A DNA stretch of 64,000 nt from Ignavibacteriota bacterium (GCA_016716225.1 JADJWT010000001.1:2800501-2864500); one strand, 5' to 3'. Positions 28,147 through 37,448 are shown, numbered from the stretch's first letter. Numbers and translations are program-made. Notes: generated by a model from the letters alone, not told the origin.

Positions 28147-28934
28147 AAATTGCTACAATAATACAAGCTAGAACAAGCTCTACTCGCTTGCCAAATAAAA
28201 TACTTTATTATGCTGCCGGGAAGCAACTATTAATTCACATGGTTGAAAGAGTTAAGAAAGCAAAGTATTCCGGAAGAGTTATAGTAGCGACAACTACAAA
28301 TGAGGAAGATAATATAATTGAAGAATTATGTATCAAAAATAATATAGATTTTTACAGAGGACATGCAACTGATTTATTAGATAGGCACTACAAAACTGCA
28401 CTAAAATATGATGCAGAAGTTGTGGTAAAAATTCCATCAGACTGTCCTTTAATTGATCCGCAAATTATTGATAGAGTAATTGGATATTTTATAGAAAACA
28501 TTGATTCATACGATTTTGTAAGTAATCTTAGACCACCAACATATCCGGATGGAAATGACGTTGAAGTAATGTCAATGGATACGTTGAGATATATTTGGAA
28601 AGAAGCGAAAAAGGAATACGAGCGCGAGCATACTACACCCTACATTTGGACTCACCCGGAAATTTTTGATATAGGAAATGTAATTTGGAATACTGGATTT
28701 GATTTTTCAAAAAGTCATAGATGGACCTTAGATTATGAAGAAGATTACACATTTATAAGAATGATTTATGAGGAACTTTATCATTCAAATCCAAATTTTG
28801 GATTGTACGATATTTTGGATCTTCTTGAAAATAAACCATACATAGGCAGAATAAATAATAAACACGTTGGCAAATTCTGGTATAATGATAATGTTATAAT
28901 TGCCCCAAAATTAAGATTAGAATATGGACAATAA
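28140..28934 (+). CDS. SpsF-like cytidylyltransferase
   Basis: A 264-residue NTP transferase of the SpsF/CMP-sugar-synthetase-like group. The N-terminal motif is IIQARTSSTRLPNKIL (about 7-22), with SDCPLIDPQIIDRV as the metal-binding region (about 100-114). It would activate a sugar acid or polyol phosphate with CTP. It is 7 bases into the preceding transferase gene and overlaps the transketolase N-terminal gene, so it sits in one translation-coupled operon with NeuB. Confidence 0.85.
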   Translation: MLKIATIIQARTSSTRLPNKILYYAAGKQLLIHMVERVKKAKYSGRVIVATTTNEEDNIIEELCIKNNIDFYRGHATDLLDRHYKTALKYDAEVVVKIPSDCPLIDPQIIDRVIGYFIENIDSYDFVSNLRPPTYPDGNDVEVMSMDTLRYIWKEAKKEYEREHTTPYIWTHPEIFDIGNVIWNTGFDFSKSHRWTLDYEEDYTFIRMIYEELYHSNPNFGLYDILDLLENKPYIGRINNKHVGKFWYNDNVIIAPKLRLEYGQ

Positions 28935-29769
28935 AAAATTAAAAGAAATAAAAGAAACATCTAAAAATGTTAGAGAACATATTATTTCAATAAGCAATAA
29001 AGGTGGTGCTTTTATTGGATCAGCTTTATCTTGCTCTGATTTAATTGTTTTTTTATACAAAAATTTTCTGAATGTAAATAAAGATAATTACCAAAGCAAG
29101 AATAGAGATTATTTCTTCTTATCTAAAGGACATGCTGTTCCCGCATTATATGGAATTTTAGTTGAATTAGGAATGCTTGAAAAAGAAAGATTAAATAATC
29201 ATTTACAGACAAATGATTTTATTTATTGGCATCCAAACACAAAAATACCGGGCGTTGATTTTCATTCCGGTTCATTAGGACATTCTTTATCAATTGCGGT
29301 AGGTGTCGCAATCGATTTAAAATTAGAAGGTAATAAAAATAAAGTTGTTGTTTTGATGGGAGATGGTGAATTAAATGAAGGATCAATTTGGGAATCTTTA
29401 TTGATTGCAAATGCTTACAAATTGGATAATATGATTATAATTATTGATCGAAATCAAATTCAAGCAAATTTGTACACGGAAGAATTAATTCCGTTAAATC
29501 CACTTAATCTAAAGTTTGAATCTTTTGGTTGTTCGGTTAAACAAATCGACGGACACAATTTTCTTGATATGCACGAAACACTAAAAGAATTTCCATTTGA
29601 GAAAAATCGACCTTCGGTTATGATTGCCGATACAATTCGAGGAAAAGGAATTTCAAGCATTGAGAATAAAATAAATAAATGGTTTGTTGAAAATAATGAT
29701 TTTGAATTGATAGAATATTTTAATGAGTTAAATATTTCACACGAATATGAATTCGAGATGAGTAATTAA
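28924..29769 (+). CDS. transketolase N-terminal subunit
   Basis: A 281-residue thiamine-diphosphate domain of a two-subunit transketolase. The TPP motif starts at GDGELNEG (about 142-149) and ends in IIDRNQIQ, about 30 residues further on. LSKGHAVPALYG and HPNTKIPGVDFHSGSLGHSL bind the cofactor as in other transketolases. It pairs with the next gene for the pyrimidine and C-terminal domains. In this operon it should transfer a two-carbon unit for a dedicated sugar pathway, or supply a precursor; which is inference. Confidence 0.92.
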   Translation: MDNKKLKEIKETSKNVREHIISISNKGGAFIGSALSCSDLIVFLYKNFLNVNKDNYQSKNRDYFFLSKGHAVPALYGILVELGMLEKERLNNHLQTNDFIYWHPNTKIPGVDFHSGSLGHSLSIAVGVAIDLKLEGNKNKVVVLMGDGELNEGSIWESLLIANAYKLDNMIIIIDRNQIQANLYTEELIPLNPLNLKFESFGCSVKQIDGHNFLDMHETLKEFPFEKNRPSVMIADTIRGKGISSIENKINKWFVENNDFELIEYFNELNISHEYEFEMSN

Positions 29770-29770
29770 A

Positions 29771-30709
29771 ATGAACTACGAAGAAAAATTAATTGAGCTT
29801 GCTCATAAAAATGAAAATATCTTAATCCTTACTGCGGAAAACAGAGCATCAATTAGAAATTTACCCAAAGTAATTTCAAATAAATTTATTGATACCGGAA
29901 TTTGTGAACAGACTCTTGTTGGTATTTCAGCTGGTTTAGCATTAAGAGGAAAGGTGCCAATTGTTCATGCAATTGCTGCATTTTTAACAATGAGAGCTTT
30001 TGAATTTATAAGAACTGATATTGGGTATCCAAATTTAAATGTTAAGCTTGTAGGCAATTTTGCCGGATTTTTATCGGAAGGAAACGGACCAACACATCAA
30101 GCTATTGAAGATATATCATTGATGAGAACAATTCCAAATATAAATATTTTCTGTCCCGCGGATATTGATGATTTAATTAAAGGACTTTCAACGGTTATTA
30201 ATTACAACAGACCTTTTTATATTCGATACAATGATTTACAACCGATTGTTGAGCACGAAGAATTTGCATTAGGGAAAGCTGAAGTTTTTGGTGATGGAAA
30301 TGAAATAGGAATTTTCGTTTATGGAACTTTGTTTAATGAAGCATATAATGCAAAAGAAATTCTTGAATCAGAAGGATATTCTGTAAGATTAATTAATCTT
30401 AGAACACTTAAACCGATTGATGAATACGAAATTATTAATACCATAAATTCGTGCAAAACAATTGTTAGTATTGAAGATCATTATCGTATCGGCGGACTTT
30501 ATTCAATAATAACTGAGATTATTGTTAAAGAAAAACTTATTGCCGATTTTCTTCCCATAAACTTACAGAACAAATTTTTTAAACCGACAAAATTTAAAAA
30601 TATTCTTACCCACGAAGGATTTGCAGCAAATAATTTAGTTAATAAAATAAAAGAATACTTATATAAAAAGGAAAAGAAAATAGATGTCGAATGGAGTAAT
30701 GTTAAATAA
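29771..30709 (+). CDS. transketolase C-terminal subunit
   Basis: A 312-residue transketolase pyrimidine-binding and C-terminal domain pair: RNLPKVISNKFIDTGICEQT (with the catalytic-region Glu, residues 28-47), GKVPIVHAIAAFL, SEGNGPTHQAIEDI and a C-terminal Rossmann-like half. It starts one base after the N-subunit stop and overlaps the aminotransferase gene by 26 bases. Split transketolases of this kind are common in secondary sugar pathways. Together with the preceding gene it forms one enzyme. Confidence 0.92.
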   Translation: MNYEEKLIELAHKNENILILTAENRASIRNLPKVISNKFIDTGICEQTLVGISAGLALRGKVPIVHAIAAFLTMRAFEFIRTDIGYPNLNVKLVGNFAGFLSEGNGPTHQAIEDISLMRTIPNINIFCPADIDDLIKGLSTVINYNRPFYIRYNDLQPIVEHEEFALGKAEVFGDGNEIGIFVYGTLFNEAYNAKEILESEGYSVRLINLRTLKPIDEYEIINTINSCKTIVSIEDHYRIGGLYSIITEIIVKEKLIADFLPINLQNKFFKPTKFKNILTHEGFAANNLVNKIKEYLYKKEKKIDVEWSNVK

Positions 30710-32018
30710 AGAATATCCAACAATTACAAAATCGAATGAATTCTTTTACAGAGCTGAAGGTTTAATTCCATCCGCTACCCAAACGCTTGCAAAAGGTCCA
30801 ACTCAATATGTTAAAGGGGTTGCACCAAAATACTTACTCAAAGGTGAAGGCTCACATGTTTGGGATGTTGATGGAAACGAATACATTGACTACAATATGG
30901 GAATTGGTCCAATTTCCTTAGGATATAATTATAAAAAAGTTAATGATGCAATTATTCAGCAACTAAATGATGGAATTACATTTTCATTAATGCATCCTTT
31001 GGAAGTTGAAGTTGCGGAACTTTTAAATGAAATTATTCCGAATGCAGAAATGGTTAGATATAGTAAAACCGGTGCGGATGTTACAAGTGCTGCAGTTAGA
31101 TTAGCTAGAGCATATACCAGTAAAGATAAAATATTGGTATGTGGTTATCATGGCTGGCATGATTGGTATTCAAATATTCTTCCACCAAATAGAGGAATTC
31201 CCTTAGCAGTTAGTGAACTTACCCATACATTTAATTATAATGATATTGAATCTCTTAAGAAATCAATAGATGAAAATACTGCTGCAGTTATTCTTGAACC
31301 AGTTGTATTTGATGAACCAAAAGATAATTTTCTTTACCAAGTAGCTGAATTGTGCAAAGAAAAAAATATTCTTTTAATCTTTGATGAAATGTGGACCGGT
31401 TTTAGAATTTCGCTTGGGGGTGCACAAGAATATTTTAATATTACTCCGGATTTAGCAACATATTCAAAAGCAATTGCTAATGGAATGCCAATTTCTGTCC
31501 TCAGCGGAAAAAAAGAAATAATGAAGCTTGCAGAAAATGATATATTTTTTTATACCACATTTGGCGGCGAAGCATTGTCATTAGCTGCTGCAAAAGCAAC
31601 TATTAATGAGATTAAGGAAAAAGACGTAATAAACTTTTTGAGAATTCAAGGTAAGAAATTAAAAGATGGATTTAACGGTTTATGTGAACTATTGGATTTA
31701 GATTTTATTAATACAGTTGGATATAATTGGAGATCAATGATTAGAATAAAAAGTGAAGTAATCGATCCATTAATTATTAAATCTTTTATTCAGCAAGAAA
31801 TGATTAAACGAGGAATACTTTGGTCGGGATTTCATAATATGTCCTTTTCACACACAGATGATGATATTAACTATACTTTAAATGTTTATGAGGATGTTTT
31901 AAAATTATTGAAAGATTCAATTAATAAAAATGATATTGAAAGCAGATTATTAGGTGAACCGGTAAAAGCTGTTTTCAGAAAAACAGAAAACTTCAATATA
32001 AAACCAGTATCAAAATAA
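30684..32018 (+). CDS. class III (GSA-type) aminotransferase
   Basis: A 444-residue PLP enzyme of the glutamate-1-semialdehyde aminomutase-like group. LIFDEMWTGFR (about 231-241, Asp234 on the PLP ring), TYSKAIANGMP with the Schiff-base Lys262, and YGYHGWHDW-like CGYHGWHDW (153-161) are clear. In heme synthesis this fold moves an amino group within one molecule. In sugar clusters it adds an amino group to a keto sugar, which fits the neighbouring SDR, NeuB and transketolase. It overlaps the transketolase gene. Confidence 0.88.
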   Translation: MSNGVMLNKEYPTITKSNEFFYRAEGLIPSATQTLAKGPTQYVKGVAPKYLLKGEGSHVWDVDGNEYIDYNMGIGPISLGYNYKKVNDAIIQQLNDGITFSLMHPLEVEVAELLNEIIPNAEMVRYSKTGADVTSAAVRLARAYTSKDKILVCGYHGWHDWYSNILPPNRGIPLAVSELTHTFNYNDIESLKKSIDENTAAVILEPVVFDEPKDNFLYQVAELCKEKNILLIFDEMWTGFRISLGGAQEYFNITPDLATYSKAIANGMPISVLSGKKEIMKLAENDIFFYTTFGGEALSLAAAKATINEIKEKDVINFLRIQGKKLKDGFNGLCELLDLDFINTVGYNWRSMIRIKSEVIDPLIIKSFIQQEMIKRGILWSGFHNMSFSHTDDDINYTLNVYEDVLKLLKDSINKNDIESRLLGEPVKAVFRKTENFNIKPVSK

Positions 32019-32821
32019 TGGAATTATTTTCACTTAAAAATAAAGTAGCAATTGTAACTGGGGCTTTAGGATTATTGGGGAAAAAACATTGTGAAGCTTT
32101 ATCAGAAGCTGGTGCAAATGTAATCGTAACAGATTTAAATGAAAAAAATTGTAAAGAGTTTTCCCAGAAATTACAAACAGAATCTGAAGGTTTTGAGGTT
32201 GACGTTACTAATAAAGAATCAATTGAGAATTTATTAGAAAAAGTTTTATCAAAATTTAATTCAGTTGATATTCTAGTAAACAACGCTGCAATAAATGATA
32301 TGGTTGAAAATCCTAAAAGTTTATTTGAAGAATCAAAATTTGAAAATTATTCTTTACAAAATTGGCAGCATTCTATTGATGTAAATTTAACAGGAACTTT
32401 TCTTTGCTCTCAAATTATGGGAAGTCAAATGGTGAAACAAGGAAAAGGAAATATTATAAATATTGCATCTACTTATGGAGTTGTTGCTCCAAATCAAAAT
32501 TTATATAAAGATCAAAATGGGAATCAAATATTTTATAAACCACCAGCTTATTCTGTAACCAAAGGTGCTGTAATTGCATTCACAAAATATTTAGCAACAT
32601 ATTGGGCTGAGAAAAATATTAGAGTTAATTCTCTTTCACCCGGAGGCGTAAGAAATAATCAAAATGAAAATTTTATAAATGAATATTCAAAACGAACTCC
32701 ATTAGGAAAAATGGCTGAACCGGAAGATTATAAAAGTGCGATTGTTTTTCTTGCAAGTGATTCTTCAAAATATATGACCGGAGCAAACTTAATTGTTGAT
32801 GGCGGATGGACTATTTGGTAA
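32018..32821 (+). CDS. short-chain dehydrogenase/reductase
   Basis: A 267-residue classical SDR: AIVTGALGLLGKKH as the nucleotide-binding glycine motif (about 11-24), NNAAI, the catalytic Ser (IINIASTYG), YSVTKGA (Tyr and Lys) and the C-terminal DGGWTIW. Full length. It probably oxidises or reduces a sugar hydroxyl/keto group in the operon's pathway. Its ATG overlaps the aminotransferase stop (TAATG). Confidence 0.9.
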   Translation: MELFSLKNKVAIVTGALGLLGKKHCEALSEAGANVIVTDLNEKNCKEFSQKLQTESEGFEVDVTNKESIENLLEKVLSKFNSVDILVNNAAINDMVENPKSLFEESKFENYSLQNWQHSIDVNLTGTFLCSQIMGSQMVKQGKGNIINIASTYGVVAPNQNLYKDQNGNQIFYKPPAYSVTKGAVIAFTKYLATYWAEKNIRVNSLSPGGVRNNQNENFINEYSKRTPLGKMAEPEDYKSAIVFLASDSSKYMTGANLIVDGGWTIW

Positions 32822-32833
32822 AAGGAAAAATAT

Positions 32834-33346
32834 ATGAATGAGTTAACCTCAAAACTAAGAAAAATTAAAATGCTTCTAACAGATGTTGATGGTGTATTGA
32901 CCGATACCGGTGTTTACTATTCTGTTTCTGGGGAAGAATTAAAAAGATTTAGTCTAAGAGACGGAATGGGTGTTGAAAGATTAAGAGAACTAGTCAAAGT
33001 TAAAGTTGGAATTATTTCCGGTGAAAAATCATTACTTGTTAGAAAACGTGCAGAAAAATTAGATATTGAAGAAATTCATTTAGGTGCTAAAAATAAAATT
33101 AAAGTATTAAAAAATATTTGTAAAGAAAAAGCATTAGAGTATAATCAAATTGCTTACATAGGTGATGATGTTAACGATTTGGAGATAATTGAAGCCGTTG
33201 GTGTTTCAGCATGTCCAGCTGATGCAATGAAAATTGTAAAAGAAAAAGTTGATTTTGTTTTAGATAATTTAGGCGGTTACGGAGCATTTAGAGAATTTGC
33301 AGAAATAATAATTGAAGAGAAATTAAAAAGTAAAGAAGAGGATTAA
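32834..33346 (+). CDS. KdsC-like HAD phosphatase
   Basis: A 170-residue HAD-family phosphatase of the KdsC type: LLTDVDGVLTDTGVYYS (catalytic Asp in DVDG, about 14-30), GIISGEKS, and YIGDDVNDLEII near 113-124. KdsC removes the 8-phosphate from KDO-8-P, and relatives act on N-acylneuraminate-9-phosphate. Next to NeuB it may dephosphorylate the NeuB product. Full KdsC length. It ends directly before the NeuB-like gene. Confidence 0.9.
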   Translation: MNELTSKLRKIKMLLTDVDGVLTDTGVYYSVSGEELKRFSLRDGMGVERLRELVKVKVGIISGEKSLLVRKRAEKLDIEEIHLGAKNKIKVLKNICKEKALEYNQIAYIGDDVNDLEIIEAVGVSACPADAMKIVKEKVDFVLDNLGGYGAFREFAEIIIEEKLKSKEED

Positions 33347-34246
33347 ATGAATAGGTCAAACATAATTCGTCTTGGTAATAAATTTATTGGCGATGGTCAA
33401 CCAGTTTATATTATTGCCGAAATTGGTATAAATCATAATGGATCATTAGAAAATGCAAAAAAATTAATTGACGGAGCTGTTTTTGCTGGATGCGATGCAG
33501 TTAAATTTCAGAAGAGAACTCCGGAAATTTGTGTTCCCGAAGATCAATGGTATATTGAACGTGATACTCCTTGGGGTAGAATGACATATTTGGAATATCG
33601 TCACAAAGTTGAATTTGGATTTTCCGAATATGAAATAATTGATCAATATTGTAGAGAAAAAAATATTCATTGGTTTGCTTCTGCATGGGATGTTGAAGCT
33701 GTTAAATTTTTGGAAGATTTTAATATTCCAATGTATAAAATATCATCTGCATCTTTAACAGATGAAGATCTTCTAAAGAAAGTTAAAGCGACCGATAAAC
33801 CTATAATGATTTCTACCGGAATGTCGTCATTAGCTGAAATTGACAAAGCAGTTGAAATATTAACTGATACGAAATTAATGATTGCGCAATCAACTTCTAA
33901 TTATCCTTGCAATTTGAATGAGTTAAATATTAATGTAATTGAAAATTATAAAAATAGATTTCCTAAAATTCCAATCGGATATTCCGGACATGAGACCGGT
34001 TTAGCTCCAACTTACGCTGCTGTAGCAAAAGGTGCAACTTTTGTTGAACGTCATATAACACTTGATCGTGCATCTTGGGGAAGTGATCAAGCAGCTTCTG
34101 TTGAAATTATGGGATTATACAGATTAGTAAAAGATATCAGAGATATTGAATTGGCACTTGGAGATGGAATTAAAAGAGTTTATGACAGCGAAAAAAAATC
34201 AATGGCAAAGTTAAGAAAGAATATTTCAGAATCACTTTATGCTTAA
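33347..34246 (+). CDS. NeuB-like nonulosonic acid synthase without SAF domain
   Basis: A 299-residue NeuB-family synthase with PEP and sugar-binding motifs: IAEIGINHNGSLENAKKLID (about 23-42), DAVKFQKRTPE, YKISSASL, ISTGMSS, PIGYSGHETG and ATFVERHITLD. It ends at about residue 299, so the C-terminal antifreeze-like SAF domain of the usual ~345-residue enzyme is missing. NeuB condenses PEP with a six-carbon sugar to give a nine-carbon acid. The exact substrate is unknown. It starts immediately after the KdsC-like gene and just ahead of the hydroxylase gene. Confidence 0.9.
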   Translation: MNRSNIIRLGNKFIGDGQPVYIIAEIGINHNGSLENAKKLIDGAVFAGCDAVKFQKRTPEICVPEDQWYIERDTPWGRMTYLEYRHKVEFGFSEYEIIDQYCREKNIHWFASAWDVEAVKFLEDFNIPMYKISSASLTDEDLLKKVKATDKPIMISTGMSSLAEIDKAVEILTDTKLMIAQSTSNYPCNLNELNINVIENYKNRFPKIPIGYSGHETGLAPTYAAVAKGATFVERHITLDRASWGSDQAASVEIMGLYRLVKDIRDIELALGDGIKRVYDSEKKSMAKLRKNISESLYA

Positions 34247-34249
34247 CTA

Positions 34250-35026
34250 ATGAACTTAACTATTTTTCAATTATTTTCATTTGCAGCACTTTCAATTTTT
34301 GCAATTATTCTAATTATTTTAGAAAGGTATTTTCCATACAATAAAAATCAAACAATAATTAGAAGCGGGTTTTGGAATGATTTTATTTTCTACAACTTTA
34401 TTCAATCTTTTTTTATTGGAATTCTAATTTCGTATTTGATTCAATTTATTGATGATTCCACAAATGTATCAAGATTAAGAATAATTTCTGATTGGCCAAT
34501 TTTTTATCAAATATTATTTTTCTTAATTACGCATGATTTGTACATTTATTGGTTTCATAAACTTCAACATAAAAATAAATATTTATGGCGTCTTCATGAA
34601 GCTCATCATTCGCCAAAAGAAGTCGATTGGCTTTCCGGTATTAGATCTCACGGTTTCGAAATATTAATTAATCAAACTATTGAATTTTTACCAATTGTTT
34701 TATTGGGTGCATCTCCACAAGTTGCCGTAATTAAGGGATTAATTAGTGGTGCTTGGGGAATGTATATTCATTCAAACATTGATGTAAAATCTGGAATACT
34801 GCAGTATATTATTAATGGTCCCGAAATGCATCGATTACATCACGCAATTGGAAAGGTGAGAAATAAAAACTTTTCTACAAAATTTGCAATATGGGATTGG
34901 ATTTTTGGAACTTCATATTTCCCAAAAGATGAAAAAGCAACTGAGTATGGATTGAAGACATTTTTTCCGGAAAATTATTTTGAGCAATTTATTTTCGCAT
35001 TTAGAAAATTCAAAAAAGAAAATTAA
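34250..35026 (+). CDS. membrane fatty-acid/sterol hydroxylase superfamily protein
   Basis: A 258-residue membrane di-iron hydroxylase with three to four N-terminal/central helices and the His boxes in order: HDLYIYWFHKLQH (about 98-110), LHEAHHSP (about 116-123) and MHRLHHAIG (about 201-209). These are the iron ligands of the family, which includes the ornithine-lipid headgroup hydroxylase OlsE. OlsF is two genes downstream, so modification of ornithine lipid is a reasonable inference. Sterol or fatty-acid substrates are not excluded. Confidence 0.85.
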   Translation: MNLTIFQLFSFAALSIFAIILIILERYFPYNKNQTIIRSGFWNDFIFYNFIQSFFIGILISYLIQFIDDSTNVSRLRIISDWPIFYQILFFLITHDLYIYWFHKLQHKNKYLWRLHEAHHSPKEVDWLSGIRSHGFEILINQTIEFLPIVLLGASPQVAVIKGLISGAWGMYIHSNIDVKSGILQYIINGPEMHRLHHAIGKVRNKNFSTKFAIWDWIFGTSYFPKDEKATEYGLKTFFPENYFEQFIFAFRKFKKEN

Positions 35027-35045
35027 AAATGATAATGAGAAAATA

Positions 35046-35375
35046 ATGCAGATAAATTGGTTTTACTTATTACTTGCTGGTTTCTTAGAAATTGGTTGGG
35101 TTATCAGCTTAAAAAAGACCGAAGGTTTTACTAAAATAGTTCCAATAATTTTTTATGCACTCTTCGGATTTTTCGCAGCATATTTTTTTTCTAATGCATT
35201 AAAAACAATTCCAATTAGTATAGCTTATGCAATTTGGATGGGAATTGCAGTTATAGGTACAACAATTGCGGAAAGTTTGATATTTAATTCAGCATTTAAT
35301 TTTACAAAAATATTTTTTGTTGCATTGATTCTAATTGGTGCAATTGGATTAAAATTAACTTCAAATATGGAATAA
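35046..35375 (+). CDS. SMR-family exporter, Gdx/SugE-like
   Basis: A 109-residue four-helix small multidrug resistance protein beginning MQINWFYLLLAGFLEIGW, with the essential Glu at residue 15. The following LKKTEGFTKIVP and the later AYAIWMGIAVIGT resemble the guanidinium exporter (Gdx/SugE) subgroup more than EmrE. The true start is ATG 35046, preceded by AATGAGAAAATA. It works as a dimer in the inner membrane. It lies between the hydroxylase and OlsF genes; a functional link to them is not obvious. Confidence 0.9.
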   Translation: MQINWFYLLLAGFLEIGWVISLKKTEGFTKIVPIIFYALFGFFAAYFFSNALKTIPISIAYAIWMGIAVIGTTIAESLIFNSAFNFTKIFFVALILIGAIGLKLTSNME

Positions 35376-35379
35376 TTAT

Positions 35380-37125
35380 ATGAAGCAACTAGATTTAAAT
35401 TCAATAATTTCCAATCACTTTACAAACTTTCCAAAATTAGCAAATTGGAAAAAGCAATTAATTTTAAAATCTGTAAATAAAGTTATTCATCTGGAAGAAA
35501 TTAATAAAATACTTGAAGCAAATAGTGAAGTTATTGGTATTGATTTTATTGATAATTTATTTGAGCATCTTAACTTTTCTTTTAATGTTGCAAATAAAGA
35601 TATTAGAAAAATTCCATCGGAAGGAAGATTAATAATAGTAGCAAATCACCCCATTGGTAGTTTGGATGGATTAGCATTGCTTAAAATGATTTCTGAAATT
35701 AGAGAAGATGTTAAAATTATTGCAAATTCAATTTTGTATGAAATTGAAAATTTAAGAAGTTTGTTTCTTCCTTTTCATTTGGATTCAAAACAAATTCAAA
35801 GAGAAAATATTAAAGCTATTGATGAAGCTCTTCAGAATGAACAAGCAATAATTATTTTTCCAGCAGCAGAAGTTTCTCGTTTAAAATTCTATCATATTAC
35901 CGATTCTAGATGGCACAAAGGTGCAATACATTTTGCAAAGAAAAACAATTCGCCAATTTTACCAATTTACATTGAAGCCAAAAATTCAATACTATTTTAT
36001 TCAGCTTCAGCAATAAATAAATATTTCTCAAGATTTTTTTTAGTTCATGAATTATTCAATAAAAGAAATAAAACGATAACAATTAAAATTGGTAATCCAA
36101 TTCCGGCAAAAGTATTTACATCTCATATAATTGAAGATCAAGCACAAATTGCATTATTGAAAAAACATGTAATGAGAATTAGAAAAGATAAAAAGGGAGT
36201 TTTTATAACAGAGAAAAATATTATTCATCCTGTACCAAGAAAATTTATAAAACGCGAATTGGTTAATTCAGAATTGATTGGGGAAACATCCGATAGAAAA
36301 AAAATATATTTGTGCGAATATGCAAAAGCTCCAAACGCATTAAATGAAATAGCTCGTTTGAGAGAAATTACTTTTAGAAAAGTTGGTGAAGGAACCGGAA
36401 ATAAATTAGATATTGATCGATTTGATAAACTTTACAAACACATTGTTGTATGGGATGAAAATGATTTAGAGATTGTTGGTGCATATAGATTAGGAGTTGG
36501 AAGTGAATTGATGAATGAGTTTGGAATTAAAGGATTTTATACTTCAACTCTTTTCAAATATTCTGATGAGTTTACGAAAACATATTTAAATAATGGATTG
36601 GAACTTGGCAGAAGTTTTATCCAAAAAAAATATTGGAAGACAAATGCACTCCACTATTTATGGCAAGGCATTGGTGCTTTTTTATATAAACATCCAGAAA
36701 TTAAATATATGTTTGGCGGTGTAAGTATTAGCAAAAATTATAATCAAACTGCAACTGAAATGATTGTTTATTATTATTCAAAGTGGTATGGAAATTCAAA
36801 AGATTCAGTTACGCCAAATAAAGAGTTTATGATCTCAGAAAAAACAAGTATCAGTTTAGCTCAAGAATTTTCGGGAAATTCACCAATTGAAGATTATAAA
36901 ATTCTAAAAAATATGTTAAAACCGTATGGATTTACAGTTCCAACTTTGTATAAGCAATATACTGATTTGTGCGAAAGAGACGGTGTAAATTTTTTAGGTT
37001 TTGGAGTTGATGATTCTTTTGAAATGTGTGTAGATGGTTTTATTATGATCGAAGTTGAAAAAATTACAAGTGAAAAAAGATTAAGATATATCGATATTCA
37101 TTCCGGTGAACAAGCTGTAGCTTAA
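35380..37125 (+). CDS. olsF: bifunctional ornithine-lipid synthase, OlsF-like
   Basis: A 581-residue fusion. The N-terminal half is a PlsC-type O-acyltransferase with NHPIGSLDG (His90, Asp96) and IIFPAAEVSRL; the C-terminal half (from about 305) is a GNAT/OlsB-type N-acyltransferase with RLREITFRKVGEGTG and YRLGVGSEL. This order and length match OlsF, which makes ornithine lipid, a phosphorus-free membrane lipid, from ornithine and two acyl-ACPs. A glycine-lipid or other amino-acid specificity is possible. It starts 4 bases after the SMR gene and is the last gene of the operon. Confidence 0.88.
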   Translation: MKQLDLNSIISNHFTNFPKLANWKKQLILKSVNKVIHLEEINKILEANSEVIGIDFIDNLFEHLNFSFNVANKDIRKIPSEGRLIIVANHPIGSLDGLALLKMISEIREDVKIIANSILYEIENLRSLFLPFHLDSKQIQRENIKAIDEALQNEQAIIIFPAAEVSRLKFYHITDSRWHKGAIHFAKKNNSPILPIYIEAKNSILFYSASAINKYFSRFFLVHELFNKRNKTITIKIGNPIPAKVFTSHIIEDQAQIALLKKHVMRIRKDKKGVFITEKNIIHPVPRKFIKRELVNSELIGETSDRKKIYLCEYAKAPNALNEIARLREITFRKVGEGTGNKLDIDRFDKLYKHIVVWDENDLEIVGAYRLGVGSELMNEFGIKGFYTSTLFKYSDEFTKTYLNNGLELGRSFIQKKYWKTNALHYLWQGIGAFLYKHPEIKYMFGGVSISKNYNQTATEMIVYYYSKWYGNSKDSVTPNKEFMISEKTSISLAQEFSGNSPIEDYKILKNMLKPYGFTVPTLYKQYTDLCERDGVNFLGFGVDDSFEMCVDGFIMIEVEKITSEKRLRYIDIHSGEQAVA

Positions 37126-37127
37126 AC

Positions 37128-37436
37128 TTATTCTTCTTTTGATGGTAAACCGAGTTTAACAAGCAATTCTTCAAGTTCTTTAACCAAATTAAAACTTTTT
37201 GATTTAACTTCATTAAAAGTTCTTGAATATGATTCGGTCTTTGAGCTATCCCAGTTTAATAATCTCTGATTGTAATTTCGAAAAGGTTCATTTTCAAATC
37301 GTTTGGGTTTTGAATCTTCTAAACTGTTGGAAGCTTTTCTTGCGCTTAGTTCTGAATAATCCCAAGTTAAATCATAAAGAGAAAAAAGGATTTTCCTAAC
37401 TTTTTTCCATTCTTCCTCGTTCAAATCTTTTTTCAT
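37128..37436 (-). CDS. hypothetical protein, 102 aa
   Basis: A 102-residue charged, helical protein (MKKDLNEEEWKKVRKILFSL at its start and FNLVKELEELLVKLGLP at its end). The central part is rich in Asn, Ser and Arg. No signal peptide and no family recognised. It faces the OlsF gene tail-to-tail with only 2 bases between them and lies downstream of a small membrane protein on the same strand. Function unknown. Confidence 0.6.
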   Translation of the reverse strand: MKKDLNEEEWKKVRKILFSLYDLTWDYSELSARKASNSLEDSKPKRFENEPFRNYNQRLLNWDSSKTESYSRTFNEVKSKSFNLVKELEELLVKLGLPSKEE

Positions 37437-37448
37437 TTTAAAGTACTA

